64,000 bases of DNA from Mycolicibacterium goodii. Its GTDB lineage: Bacteria; Actinomycetota; Actinomycetes; Mycobacteriales; Mycobacteriaceae. The notes beneath the pieces were generated by a model that was not told the DNA's origin, ran no database searches, and worked only from the letters and a program-made list of their open reading frames with translations. Positions 21,792 through 30,695 of the stretch are shown here, one piece after another (the stretch's first letter is position 1; each line of letters opens with the position of its first letter). The stretch lies in NCBI RefSeq assembly GCF_022370755.2, contig NZ_CP092364.2, positions 3,162,001 through 3,226,000 of the forward strand. The letters run 5' to 3'. Position numbers and translations under genes: made by a program.

Positions 21792-23324
21792 TCACACGGT
21801 CGCCGGGGCGTTGGCTGCTCCCGCTGCGGACGGTTGTACGTCCAGCTTGAGCACCTTGGTGCCCCACGACCACACCTCCTCGAAGAGCTTCGGCTCGTCG
21901 GACAGCTTGGTGCCCAGCGACGGCACCATCTCCTTGAGCCTGGGCGTCCAGGCCTGGTAGCGGTCACCGAAGCACCGCTGCAGCACGTCGAGCATGGCGG
22001 GCACGGCGGTCGAGGCACCCGGCGACGCGCCGAGCAGGCCGGCGATGCTGCCGTCGGCCGCCGCGAGCACCGTGGTGCCGAACTCCAGCACGCCGCCGGC
22101 GCCCTTGCGACGGATCACCTGCACGCGCTGTCCCGCGATGTCCAATTCCCAATCGGAATCGACTGCGCTGGGAGCGAATTCACGAAGCGTTTCGACCCGA
22201 GCGGGCTCGCTGAGCAACAGCTGGCCGATGAGGTACTTGAGCAGGCCCACCTCGGTCAGGCCGACGCCGAGCATCGAGGCGAGGTTGTTGGGCTTCACCG
22301 ACAGCGGCAGGTCGGTGACCTTGCCCTGCTTGAGGAACTTCGGCGACCAGCCCGCGAACGGCCCGAACAGCAGCCACTGTTTGCTGTTGATCACCCGGGT
22401 GTCCAGGTGCGGCACCGACATGGGCGGCGCACCCAGCGGCGGCAGGCCGTAGACCTTGGCGTTGTGACGGGACGTCAACTGCGGGTTGTTGGTGCGCAGG
22501 AACGCACCGCCCACGGGAAACCCGCCGAAGCCCTTGGCCTCGGCGATGCCCGACTTCTGCAGCAGCGGCAGCGCCCCGCCACCGGCGCCGACGAAGATGA
22601 ACTTGGCGTTGATCTTGAAGTTCTTGCGGGTCCGACGGTTTCGCACCTTCACGGTCCAACTGCCGTCGGAGTTCTTGTTCAGATCGCGCACCTCATGACC
22701 GAACAAGGTGGTCATGCCGCTGCCCGCGGCGAACCCGATCAGCTGCCGGGACAGCGATCCGAAGTCCACGTCGGTGCCGTGCTGCGACCAGTTCAGCGCG
22801 ACCGGTTGGGAGAAGTCCCGCTTCTCGGCCATCAACGGCAGGCGCCGTGCGAACTCGTCGGAGTCGTCGATGAACTCCATCGACGAGAACAACGGGTTGG
22901 TGACGAGGGCGTTGTACCGCGCCCTGAGGTACTTCACGTTGTCCGCGCCATACACGAAACTCACGTGCGGCACGGGGTTGAGGAAGCTCCGGACGTCGGG
23001 GAGCACACCATTCTCGACGGCATATGACCAGAACTGCCGCGACACCTGGAACTGTTCGTTGACGTTGACGGCTTTGCTGATGTCGATGGTGCCGTCGGAC
23101 AGCGCGGGTGTGTAGTTGAGCTCACACAGCGCCGAGTGGCCCGTGCCCGCGTTGTTCCAGGGATCGCTGCTCTCGGCGGCCGCGCCGTCGAGACGCTCGA
23201 TCATCGTGATAGACCAGTTGGGCTCCAGCAGCTTGATGAGGGCGCCCAGCGTTGCGCTCATGATGCCGGCGCCCACCAGCACGACGTCAGTTCTTGCGTT
23301 CGCACCCGCGTTTGCCTCAGACAC
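21792..23324 (-). CDS. mqo: Malate:quinone oxidoreductase
   Basis: 510 residues, GTG start. The FAD-binding N-terminus is [20 protein letters not shown] and the family signature [20 protein letters not shown] follows. Membrane-associated Mqo oxidises malate to oxaloacetate and passes electrons to menaquinone. Its position next to the GNAT gene and before mtr matches M. tuberculosis (Rv2852c), but there is no PE_PGRS gene between it and the divergent hydrolase; the 217-bp gap shows no gene. Confidence 0.96.
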   Translation of the reverse strand: MSEANAGANARTDVVLVGAGIMSATLGALIKLLEPNWSITMIERLDGAAAESSDPWNNAGTGHSALCELNYTPALSDGTIDISKAVNVNEQFQVSRQFWSYAVENGVLPDVRSFLNPVPHVSFVYGADNVKYLRARYNALVTNPLFSSMEFIDDSDEFARRLPLMAEKRDFSQPVALNWSQHGTDVDFGSLSRQLIGFAAGSGMTTLFGHEVRDLNKNSDGSWTVKVRNRRTRKNFKINAKFIFVGAGGGALPLLQKSGIAEAKGFGGFPVGGAFLRTNNPQLTSRHNAKVYGLPPLGAPPMSVPHLDTRVINSKQWLLFGPFAGWSPKFLKQGKVTDLPLSVKPNNLASMLGVGLTEVGLLKYLIGQLLLSEPARVETLREFAPSAVDSDWELDIAGQRVQVIRRKGAGGVLEFGTTVLAAADGSIAGLLGASPGASTAVPAMLDVLQRCFGDRYQAWTPRLKEMVPSLGTKLSDEPKLFEEVWSWGTKVLKLDVQPSAAGAANAPATV

Positions 23325-23541
23325 CCTGATCGCTAGCCCTTCTTCATCGCGTCGCCGGTCGAACCACGCATCATGTCGGCTGGTTCAACAGCAGTTTCTC
23401 TGCTCAGGTTATCGCGAGCCGATAATGCGGTTGCCGAGCATGGCAGTGCTGACGGAGTGCGATCTGTCACTCCGGCCGCCGACCGCGCCCGACCATGGGG
23501 TTTGGTGACTGATCGGTAACCCGCGCCGCTAGGGTGGGATC

Positions 23542-24576
23542 GTGACGTCACGGGAACCCGCGTGGGAGCCGGATGTACTGCCGGGGTTCTGGCAACACAC
23601 GATCGGACTCGGCCCCGACCCCGACGGCGAAGGCGACCTGTTCGCGACGCTGGTGCGGCGCGGTGATCCCGGGGACGGGACCACCCGGACCGAGCATGCG
23701 GTGCTGGCTCTGCACGGCTACACCGACTACTTTTTCAACACCGAGCTCGCCGATCGGTTCGCCGCACGCGGCTTCGTGTTCTACGCACTCGATCTGCCCA
23801 AGTGCGGCCGGTCCCGCCGGGAGGGGCAGACGCCGCACTTCACCACGGACTTGGCGCGGTACGACACCGAGCTGGAACGGGCGCTGTCGATCATCGCCGA
23901 CGACACCTCTGGCGCGCGGGTGTGCCTCTACGGCCATTCCGCAGGCGGTCTGATCGTCACGCTGTTCGCCGACCGGATGCGTCGCCGCGGCAGGTTGGCG
24001 ACGCACAACGTCACCGGGCTGGTGCTCAACAGCCCGTTCTTCGATCTGCACGGCCCGGGGATCCTGCGCACGGCGCCGACCTCGGCGACGCTGCGTGCGC
24101 TGGCACGGTGGCGCAAGCTCACGGTGATCCGCAAGCCCACCCGAGGTGGGTACGGCACCACGCTGCACCGGGATTACCACGGTGAATTCGACTACAACCT
24201 GGACTGGAAACCGGTGGGCGGCTTCCCGATCACACTCGGCTGGATCAACGCGGTCCGCCGGGGACAGGCGCGTCTGCACCGCGGTCTCGACGTCGGCGTG
24301 CCCAACCTGCTGCTGCGGTCGGACCACAGCGTGCGGGAGGTGGACGATCCCGCGGCGATACAGCGTGGCGACGCGGTTCTCGACGTCCGCCAGATCGCCC
24401 GCTGGGCCGGATGCGTGGGCGGCCGCAGCACGATCGTGCCGATCGCCGGCGCCAAACACGACGTGTTCCTGTCCTTGGCCGAACCCCGGGCCGAGGCCTA
24501 CCGCGAACTCGACCGCTGGCTCGACGAATACCTGGGCCTGCAGAATCCATCACAACGACTTGTTCGGGACAGGTGA
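23542..24576 (+). CDS. Alpha/beta hydrolase (serine aminopeptidase/lysophospholipase-like)
   Basis: 344 residues, GTG start. The nucleophile elbow is LYGHSAGGLIV, the oxyanion-side strand is VLALHGYTDYFFNTELADRF and the C-terminal histidine lies in IAGAKHDVFLSL. It belongs to the Hydrolase_4 (monoglyceride-lipase-like) group. The orthologue lies upstream of mtr in M. tuberculosis (Rv2854). Its stop is four bases before the mtr start, so the two are probably co-transcribed. Substrate not known. Confidence 0.88.
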   Translation: MTSREPAWEPDVLPGFWQHTIGLGPDPDGEGDLFATLVRRGDPGDGTTRTEHAVLALHGYTDYFFNTELADRFAARGFVFYALDLPKCGRSRREGQTPHFTTDLARYDTELERALSIIADDTSGARVCLYGHSAGGLIVTLFADRMRRRGRLATHNVTGLVLNSPFFDLHGPGILRTAPTSATLRALARWRKLTVIRKPTRGGYGTTLHRDYHGEFDYNLDWKPVGGFPITLGWINAVRRGQARLHRGLDVGVPNLLLRSDHSVREVDDPAAIQRGDAVLDVRQIARWAGCVGGRSTIVPIAGAKHDVFLSLAEPRAEAYRELDRWLDEYLGLQNPSQRLVRDR

Positions 24577-24580
24577 GCAC

Positions 24581-25966
24581 GTGGAGCACTACGATCTGAC
24601 GATCATCGGCACGGGTTCTGGCAACAGCATCCTCGACGACCGTTACGCCGGTAAGAAGGTCGCGATCTGCGAGCAGGGCACATTCGGCGGCACGTGCCTG
24701 AACGTCGGATGCATCCCGACCAAGATGTTCGTGTATGCCGCCGAGGTGGCGCACAGTATCCGCACGAGCGCGCGATACGGGATCGACGCCCATATCGACA
24801 AGGTGCGTTGGCCCGACATCGTCGACCGGGTCTTCGGACGGATCGACCCGATCGCCGCGGGGGGCGAGGACTACCGGCGATCCAACCCCGACATCACGGT
24901 GTATGCGAGCCACACCCGGTTCGGGCCGAGGACCGACGACGGCCGCTACACGCTGCGCACCGAGGTCGGTGACGAGTTCACGAGCGATCAGGTCGTGATC
25001 GCCGCGGGGTCTCGCACCTACATCCCGCCTGCCGTCGTGGAGTGCGGCGTCAAGTACTACACGAGTGACGACATCATGCGGATCCCGGAACTGCCCGATG
25101 ATCTCGTGATCATCGGCGGCGGGTTCGTGTCCGTGGAGTTCGCGCACGTGTTCTCCTCACTGGGCGTGCACGTCACGATCGTGGTGCGCGGCGACGGCCT
25201 GTTGACGCACTGCGACGAGACGGTCTGCCACCGGTTCAACGACATCGCCGCCAAAAAGTGGGACGTGCGCACCCACGAGAACGTGATCGGGTCCCATCAG
25301 GACGGCGAGCGCATCGTGCTCGAACTCGACGACGGCGAGACCATCTCCGCGGACGCGCTTCTCGTGGCCACCGGTCGGGTGCCCAACGGTGATCTGCTCG
25401 ACGCCGAACTGGCCGGGGTCGAGGTCGACGAGGATGGTCACGTGATCGTCGACGAGTACCAACGCACCACGGCGCGTGGGATTTTCGCACTCGGAGACGT
25501 GTCGTCGGATTACCAGCTCAAGCATGTGGCCAACCACGAGGCGCGCGTGGTCAAGGAGAACCTGTTGCGCGACTGGGACGACACCGCGGCGCTGGTGGCC
25601 AGCGATCACCGGTTCGTGCCGTCAGCGGTGTTCACCGATCCGCAGATCGCGACAGTCGGCCTGACCGAGATCGAGGCGCGTGCGGCAGGTCACGACGTCG
25701 TGGTCAAGGTCCAGGACTACGGCGACACCGCGTACGGCTGGGCCATGGAGGACACCACCGGCATCGCCAAGCTGATCGGCGAACGCGGCACCGGCAGGCT
25801 GCTGGGCGCCCACATCATGGGCTACCAGGCGTCGTCGATCATCCAACCGCTCATCCAGGCGATGAGCCTGGGCCAGACGGCCCAGGAGATCGCACGCGGC
25901 CAGTACTGGATCCACCCCGCGCTGCCGGAGGTGATCGAGAACGCGCTGCTGGGCCTGACCGACTAG
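24581..25966 (+). CDS. mtr: Mycothione reductase
   Basis: 461 residues from a GTG preceded by AGGTGA. It is a pyridine nucleotide-disulfide reductase: FAD motif IIGTGSGNSILDDRYAG, redox-active pair in FGGTCLNVGCIPTKMFVYAA, NADPH-binding VIIGGGFVSVEFAHVFSSLG, and the C-terminal His-Glu dyad in IHPALPEVIENALLGL. The GSGNS and CIPTKMF patterns are characteristic of mycothione reductase, which regenerates mycothiol in actinobacteria. The frame remains open upstream, overlapping the hydrolase gene. Confidence 0.95.
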   Translation: MEHYDLTIIGTGSGNSILDDRYAGKKVAICEQGTFGGTCLNVGCIPTKMFVYAAEVAHSIRTSARYGIDAHIDKVRWPDIVDRVFGRIDPIAAGGEDYRRSNPDITVYASHTRFGPRTDDGRYTLRTEVGDEFTSDQVVIAAGSRTYIPPAVVECGVKYYTSDDIMRIPELPDDLVIIGGGFVSVEFAHVFSSLGVHVTIVVRGDGLLTHCDETVCHRFNDIAAKKWDVRTHENVIGSHQDGERIVLELDDGETISADALLVATGRVPNGDLLDAELAGVEVDEDGHVIVDEYQRTTARGIFALGDVSSDYQLKHVANHEARVVKENLLRDWDDTAALVASDHRFVPSAVFTDPQIATVGLTEIEARAAGHDVVVKVQDYGDTAYGWAMEDTTGIAKLIGERGTGRLLGAHIMGYQASSIIQPLIQAMSLGQTAQEIARGQYWIHPALPEVIENALLGLTD

Positions 25967-25986
25967 CGGTTCGCCGGACCCCGACG

Positions 25987-26742
25987 TCAGAACCGGGCCC
26001 GCGCCGGGATGTCGAACCCCCATGGCAATTCGAGCCGGTGCGCGGCGAGAAGCGTCGTGTCGGACAGGATCGTGCCGATCTCCCCGTCTGCGACCACCCG
26101 TCCATGGTCGACGATCACCGCACGCGTGCACAGTTGCGCTGCGTATGGCAGGTCGTGGGTGACGACGAGCATCGTCACCTCCAGTGCCGCAAGGGTTTCG
26201 GCAAGTTCACGGCGGGCCACGGGGTCAAGGTTTGCCGACGGCTCGTCGAGGACGAGGATTTCGACGTCGCACGCCAGCACCGTCGCGAGCGCGGCACGTC
26301 GCCGCTGCCCGCCGGAAAGGTGCGCCGGGCTGCGGTCGGCGTGCTCGGTGAGGGACACCAGATCGAGCGCGTGACGGACCCGGGCCGCCAACTCCTCCCC
26401 CGTCACCCCGAAATTCGCCGGGCCGAAGGCGACATCCTGGGCGACGGTCGGCATGAACAGTTGATCGTCGGGGTCCTGGAACACGAGCCCGACGCGCCGA
26501 CGGATGTCGCGCAGATTCGGCCGCTCCACCGGCACCCCCGAGATCCGGACCGTTCCCGATGTGGGGGTGAGCACGCCGTTGAGGTGCAGCATCAGCGTGG
26601 TCTTACCGGCGCCGTTGGGCCCGAGCACCGCCACCCGCTCGCCCACGGCGACCTCGAGGTCGACGCCGTCGAGGGCGATGTGGCCGTCGGGATACACGTG
26701 GCGCAGCCCTTCGATCGAGATCGCGGCGTCGCGCCCTGTCAT
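25987..26742 (-). CDS. cbiO: Cobalt ECF transporter ATPase CbiO
   Basis: 251 residues. Walker A is VLGPNGAGKTTLMLHLNG, the Q-loop VGLVFQDPDDQLFMPTVAQD is typical of energy-coupling-factor ATPases, the signature is LSGGQRRRAALA and Walker B is ILVLDEPSANLDP. It powers cobalt uptake with CbiM, CbiN and CbiQ. The ATG at 26742 overlaps the cbiQ stop by four bases; the frame stays open further upstream. Confidence 0.93.
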   Translation of the reverse strand: MTGRDAAISIEGLRHVYPDGHIALDGVDLEVAVGERVAVLGPNGAGKTTLMLHLNGVLTPTSGTVRISGVPVERPNLRDIRRRVGLVFQDPDDQLFMPTVAQDVAFGPANFGVTGEELAARVRHALDLVSLTEHADRSPAHLSGGQRRRAALATVLACDVEILVLDEPSANLDPVARRELAETLAALEVTMLVVTHDLPYAAQLCTRAVIVDHGRVVADGEIGTILSDTTLLAAHRLELPWGFDIPARARF

Positions 26743-27518
26743 CGCAGCGCCCACGATGTCACCGCCACCACAACCGCGGTACTCACCGGCAAGGCCGCCA
26801 CCATCCACTGCCGGGCGGTGGCAGCGGCAGGCGATCCCGTGCCCACGGCGAGTTCCGGAATCCGCCCGTCATAACCCCGCGACAACATGGCCAGGTACAC
26901 ACGCTCGCCGCGCTCGTATGAGCGCAGGAATAGCGCTCCGACACCTTTCGCGAGCGCGCCGGCCTGGTGCAGCCCCCGAGGCGAGTCCCCGCGTGAGATC
27001 CTGGCCATACGCATCCGGTTCGCCTCGGTGGTCAGGACGTCGATGTACCGGATCATCAAGGTGATCATCGAGATCACCGTGCCAGGCACTCGGAGCCGGC
27101 TCAGCGCCAGTGGAAGCTCACGCGCCGTCGTCGTGGCGGCGACGGTGAGCGAGGCCGCAACGCCCAATGTGCCTTTGACGACGATCCCCCACGCCGCGTA
27201 CAGACCGGATACGGAAAGGTGCACTCCGGCGAACCGGATGCGTTCTCCTCCTTCGGCGAAGGGCAACAGGACCGCCAGGACCAGAAACGGCGCCTCGATG
27301 AGCATGCGCGGCAGCACCCAGGCCAGAGGAATCCTCGCCAACCGCCACATCGCCACGATGATCAACGCGTACACCGCGAACGGCCAGAACAGCTCACGCG
27401 GCGTCGCCACCACCGCGAGCACGAAGACGACCAGAGCGACGATCTTCACCTCGGGGGCGGTGCTGTGCAGCACCGAATCACCGTGGTGGTACAGCGGATG
27501 CGCGTGTCCGCCACCCAT
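26739..27518 (-). CDS. cbiQ: Cobalt ECF transporter T component CbiQ
   Basis: 259 residues with five or six hydrophobic segments. The cytoplasmic coupling helices contain the family motif MRMARISRGDSPRG and, later, RSYERGERVYLAMLSRGYDG, matching the two A-R-G motifs that contact the ATPases. It is the transmembrane coupling subunit of the CbiMNQO system. It starts one base after the cbiN stop. Confidence 0.93.
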   Translation of the reverse strand: MGGGHAHPLYHHGDSVLHSTAPEVKIVALVVFVLAVVATPRELFWPFAVYALIIVAMWRLARIPLAWVLPRMLIEAPFLVLAVLLPFAEGGERIRFAGVHLSVSGLYAAWGIVVKGTLGVAASLTVAATTTARELPLALSRLRVPGTVISMITLMIRYIDVLTTEANRMRMARISRGDSPRGLHQAGALAKGVGALFLRSYERGERVYLAMLSRGYDGRIPELAVGTGSPAAATARQWMVAALPVSTAVVVAVTSWALR

Positions 27519-27519
27519 C

Positions 27520-27864
27520 TCAGTTGTCCACGTGACGTGCGCTGTTGCGACGTGCGATCACCCAGAAGGCACCACCGGCGACCACCACGGTCACCAGGGC
27601 TCCGACGATGCCTGCGAGTCCGCCGGTGCCCTCGCGGCCCCCGATCGAGTAATCCGCCAACGGCGACCCGGCCATCACATGTTCGGTGGCGTGCTGCGCG
27701 ATGCACTCGCCGACGAGTTCCTCGCCGCGGTCGGTCTCGACGATCTGACAACCTTGCAGAGTGGCGGAGTCCAAGCCGTCGGGGCTGGCACTGGCCAGGT
27801 AGGACACGCCACCGGCGACCATCAGGATGATCGCGGCGAAGCCGATCCAGAACATCCGTTTCAC
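27520..27864 (-). CDS. cbiN: CbiN/PDGLE-domain subunit of the cobalt transporter
   Basis: 114 residues, GTG start overlapping the cbiM stop (GTGA). There is an N-terminal helix (MFWIGFAAIILMVAGGVSYL), a periplasmic loop containing the SPDGLDSATLQG motif, and a second helix near the C-terminus (GIVGALVTVVVAGGAFWVIA) followed by basic residues. That is the two-helix topology and PDGL motif of CbiN/NikN-type accessory proteins, which act with CbiM in metal loading. Confidence 0.88.
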   Translation of the reverse strand: MKRMFWIGFAAIILMVAGGVSYLASASPDGLDSATLQGCQIVETDRGEELVGECIAQHATEHVMAGSPLADYSIGGREGTGGLAGIVGALVTVVVAGGAFWVIARRNSARHVDN

Positions 27865-28532
27865 GCTGCCACCTCCGTACGCCGACGCCGCATCACGTAC
27901 ACCAGATCCGGCCGGACCCGTGCCACCGCGGTGACGGTCAGGGCCGTGATGACACCCTCGCCGATGCCGATCAGCGCGTGGGTGCCGAGCAGGTAGGCCG
28001 CCACCGCGCCCACCGACGTCGTCGCGGCCCCACCGATCGCGTATTCGATGACGAATCCCATTGAGGCACATACCGTTCCCACGAGAGCGGCGACGAACGC
28101 CACGAAACCCAGTGTCGAGGTCCCTTCGCGGCGCCGCAGCAGGCGGTACAGCGCAACTGCCGTCGCATAGCCGGTGGCCACGCCGATCAATGCCATGTTG
28201 GTGATGTTCGTCCCCAGCGCGCTCACCCCGCCGTCGGCGAACAGCAGGGACTGCACGACCAACACGATCGCGATGCACAGCGCTCCGGTGTAGGGCCCGA
28301 CCAGGATCGCCGCGAGGGCTCCACCGAGCAGGTGCCCACTGACCCCGGGGAGAATCGGGAAATTCACCATCTGCACGGCGAAGATGAAGGCCGCGACGAG
28401 GCCCGCCAGTGGCACGGTCCGCTCATCGAGTTCGTCGCGGGCTCGCAGGGCGCAGAAACCAAGAGCCGCAACGGCTATGACGCCGAACGCCACCGACGTC
28501 CGGGCGTTGACGATGCCATCACTCATGTGCAT
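27861..28532 (-). CDS. cbiM: Cobalt ECF transporter substrate-binding component CbiM
   Basis: 223 residues, seven-helix membrane protein. I chose the ATG at 28532 because it gives MHMSDGIV; in CbiM/NikM the histidine right after the start methionine is a metal ligand. Upstream ATGs would bury it. The segments FILPG-like NFPILPGVSGHLLGGALAAI and GTNITNMALIGVATGY are typical. It leads the cbiMNQO operon, 80 bp downstream of an ArsR-type gene. No cobalamin riboswitch is visible upstream. Confidence 0.92.
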   Translation of the reverse strand: MHMSDGIVNARTSVAFGVIAVAALGFCALRARDELDERTVPLAGLVAAFIFAVQMVNFPILPGVSGHLLGGALAAILVGPYTGALCIAIVLVVQSLLFADGGVSALGTNITNMALIGVATGYATAVALYRLLRRREGTSTLGFVAFVAALVGTVCASMGFVIEYAIGGAATTSVGAVAAYLLGTHALIGIGEGVITALTVTAVARVRPDLVYVMRRRRTEVAA

Positions 28533-28579
28533 GGCAACGATCTCAATGGCCATACCAATGAGACTAGAACCACTCACCT

Positions 28580-28601
28580 CATCTGTCTAGCTGAACAGAT
28601 G
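28580..28601. promoter_or_regulatory. Candidate ArsR operator upstream of cbiM
   Basis: CATCTGT and ACAGATG form a 7-bp inverted repeat with an 8-bp spacer, followed by a second partial copy (GCAGATG). It lies about 48 bp before the cbiM start and just after the ArsR-type gene. Metal-responsive ArsR/SmtB repressors bind such dyads, so this could control cobalt uptake in response to metal. Binding is inferred from position only. Confidence 0.45.
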
Positions 28602-28612
28602 TGCAGATGACG

Positions 28613-28942
28613 CTAACCGTGTCGCGCGCCGATCCAATGGAGCAGTTCGTGCACGATCTCGTCTTCGAGCCGGTAGCTCACCGCACGGCCGACACGGGTC
28701 GAACTGACCCAGCCCTGCTGGCGGAGGATCCGAAGAGCTTGCGACACGGCGTTTTCCGAGCGCCCGAGCGCAACGGCGAGATCACCGACGAAGATCCCCG
28801 GCGCCCGGTGCAGGACGAGCAGGATCTCCAGCCGGTTCGGGTCGGACAGGAGATCGAAGCGCTGGGCCCACGTCGAGGTGTCGACATCAACCAACGCAGC
28901 CGTCGCCCGCTCGACCTGTGCGTGACCATCGACGGCGTCCAC
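28613..28942 (-). CDS. ArsR-family metal-responsive-type transcriptional regulator
   Basis: About 109 residues. The winged helix is clear: RFDLLSDPNRLEILLVLHRA, then the recognition region VGDLAVALGRSENAVSQALR and the wing STRVGRAVSYRLEDE. The C-terminus ends HELLHWIGARHG, with histidines that could bind metal. The start is uncertain: a GTG at 28942 gives a normal ArsR length, while the frame is open further upstream. It is transcribed in the same direction as cbiMNQO, so it probably controls cobalt or nickel uptake. Confidence 0.8.
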   Translation of the reverse strand: MDAVDGHAQVERATAALVDVDTSTWAQRFDLLSDPNRLEILLVLHRAPGIFVGDLAVALGRSENAVSQALRILRQQGWVSSTRVGRAVSYRLEDEIVHELLHWIGARHG

Positions 28943-29059
28943 ATCTGGAAATGTAAACCAAACCGCCCGTAACGGGTACTCACCCCCGGCTCGCGCGGTA
29001 TACCTCGTGATCGCACCACGCCCCGCCCGGCAAACCAAGACACCTATCTTATGGTCTGG

Positions 29060-29070
29060 TGGCATTACTA
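29060..29070. promoter_or_regulatory. Operator copy before the FadR-type regulator
   Basis: TGGCATTACTA matches the shared palindrome TGGTATTACCA at 9 of 11 positions. It ends seven bases before the regulator's ATG, so binding would block its own expression. This suggests autoregulation and links this regulator to the other copies further along the island. Confidence 0.55.
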
Positions 29071-29077
29071 TTGGTCC

Positions 29078-29818
29078 ATGACTACTGACGGTTCCAAGAC
29101 TTCGGGTCGCGGAGCAACCGACGACATCTTCACCAAGGTCAATCCCGGCCGGGCCTCCGAGATGATCGTCGACCAGATCCGGCTGCTGATCCGCGACGGC
29201 CACCTGAAGCCCGGCGACCGGCTTCCCGCCGAACGTGAGCTCGGCGACCGGTTCGGTGTCAGCCGCGTCACCGTGCGCGAGGCATTACGCGGACTGGAGG
29301 CCAACGGGATGGTGACCATCAAGGTCGGCGCGCGCGGCGGAGCTTTCGTGACCGCACCCACCAGCGCCCGCGTCGGGGAGGGCATCATCGACCTCCTCAG
29401 CATGTCCGGGTTGACCGACAGAGAGATCACCGAGGCACGACAGGTCTTCGAACTCGGCATCATCCCCCTGGTGTGCGAGCGCGCCACCGAAGAGGACATC
29501 AAGGATCTTCTCGAGATCTGCGACCGCGGGGACGCGGCCGCGGAAGCAGGGTCCTATCCGATGGAACTGTCGGCGGAGTTTCACACCCGGGTGGCCAAAG
29601 CCAGTCACAATGCCGCGATCGCCATGCTGGCCGAGTCGTTCCACGGCCCGACCCTGTTGTCGCTGCGCCACGTCCAGGAGGGCCATCCCGAAATGGGTAT
29701 CCGCGGCAACCGCGAACACCGTCAGTTCGTGATGGCGGTCAAGAAGGGCGATGTCGAGAAGGCCACCACGGTCATGCGGACCCATCTGGGCCGCACCGCA
29801 CGCCACGTCAAAGGCTGA
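29078..29818 (+). CDS. FadR-family (GntR) transcriptional regulator, likely master of the catabolic island
   Basis: 246 residues. The N-terminal winged helix reads LIRDGHLKPGDRLPAERELG followed by DRFGVSRVTVREALRGLEA; the C-terminal FCD ligand-binding domain has AEFHTRVAKASHNAAIAMLA and NREHRQFVMAVKKGDVEKAT, with conserved Asp/His positions for metal or carboxylate binding. FadR-group proteins bind short palindromes with TNGTNNNACNA spacing, which fits the TGGTATTACCA copies found in the promoter regions downstream. It probably represses the island until an acidic intermediate binds. Its 3' end overlaps the convergent hydrolase gene by 11 bp. Confidence 0.88.
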   Translation: MTTDGSKTSGRGATDDIFTKVNPGRASEMIVDQIRLLIRDGHLKPGDRLPAERELGDRFGVSRVTVREALRGLEANGMVTIKVGARGGAFVTAPTSARVGEGIIDLLSMSGLTDREITEARQVFELGIIPLVCERATEEDIKDLLEICDRGDAAAEAGSYPMELSAEFHTRVAKASHNAAIAMLAESFHGPTLLSLRHVQEGHPEMGIRGNREHRQFVMAVKKGDVEKATTVMRTHLGRTARHVKG

Positions 29819-30695
29819 CCGACGCCAGGAAGTCCGTCACGCGCCGCGGTGCGCTCTGCTCGGTCTGGTGCGCGACCGGAACATCCCAGAACTCGTTCGC
29901 CGGTATGCACTCCTGCAGGTAACGAGCAGCGGACGGCGCATGCGAGCTGTCCTCCCCCGGGACGATGAGCGTCGGAATCTCAAGCGCCATGAGATCCTCG
30001 GGTTCGGCTCCGGGTACGGTGTCGCGGTCGAAGAGCAGCCTGCCCATCGCAGCGACCGTGTCCTGATAGCGTTCGGCGTCCAATTCCGCATAGCGAGCCG
30101 CGAATTCGGCGTCGGACCGCAACACCGATGCCCAGGGCCCGACACGCCCGTCTGCCGAGAACGCGGCGTCGGAGGTCGCCGCCAGCGACGCGACGCCCGC
30201 GAGGCCGTGTTCGGCCGCGTAGGCGAGATGGGCACGAAACCGCGAGTGCTGCTTCATGCGGTACCGCGGTCCCCCCGCCGGCGAGTACAGCACCATGCCC
30301 GCCACGCGGTCCGGGTGCCTGACGGCCGTGAGTGCTGCGATCGAGCAACCGACGCAGGCCCCCATGAGGTGTGCGCGTTCGATTCCCAAGTGGTCCAGTA
30401 GTCCGACCCCCTGCCGGACATAGTCGGCCCAGCGCACCCGCTCGAACCGGCCACCGGACCTCCCGGACTCGCGCTTGTCGAACGTGATGCACCTGAAGCG
30501 CTCCTGGAGCCGGGCCAGCATCCGGGTGCGGTGGTACAGACCGTGGTTCTCCCAGTTCGCCAAGGTGGCGTTGAATCCACCCGGCGAGTACATCAACAGT
30601 GGCGGCCCGGAACCTGCCACGCGGTAGTGCGTGGCGATTCCGTCGACGACGGCGATCGAGGTGGTGGAGCCGTCGGTTCTCGTGTCCGTCGTCAT
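29808..30695 (-). CDS. Alpha/beta hydrolase with a cysteine at the nucleophile position
   Basis: 295 residues. The fold is an ordinary alpha/beta hydrolase (FDKRESGRSGG; LLDHLGIERAHLMG), but the nucleophile elbow reads GACVG with Cys at about residue 114 instead of Ser. A candidate acid is in VPGEDSSHAP and the histidine in VPVAHQTEQ. Cysteine nucleophiles are known in dienelactone hydrolases, so a lactone or C-C substrate is possible. It is the last gene of the Rieske oxygenase operon, overlapping the PanB-like stop by four bases. Confidence 0.82.
   Translation of the reverse strand: MTTDTRTDGSTTSIAVVDGIATHYRVAGSGPPLLMYSPGGFNATLANWENHGLYHRTRMLARLQERFRCITFDKRESGRSGGRFERVRWADYVRQGVGLLDHLGIERAHLMGACVGCSIAALTAVRHPDRVAGMVLYSPAGGPRYRMKQHSRFRAHLAYAAEHGLAGVASLAATSDAAFSADGRVGPWASVLRSDAEFAARYAELDAERYQDTVAAMGRLLFDRDTVPGAEPEDLMALEIPTLIVPGEDSSHAPSAARYLQECIPANEFWDVPVAHQTEQSAPRRVTDFLASVSL

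Noticed and set aside
24146..24580. Upstream extension of the mtr frame
   Set aside because: It overlaps the hydrolase gene in another frame; mycothione reductases begin near the GTG at 24581, which has a Shine-Dalgarno.
25966..25995. Short inverted repeat CGGTTC/GAACCG between mtr and cbiO
   Set aside because: Arms of six to seven bases overlapping the cbiO end are too weak to call a terminator by eye.
28533..28612. Possible cobalamin riboswitch before cbiM
   Set aside because: The 80-bp leader has no B12-box-like sequence or room for the full fold; a dyad for a protein regulator explains it better.
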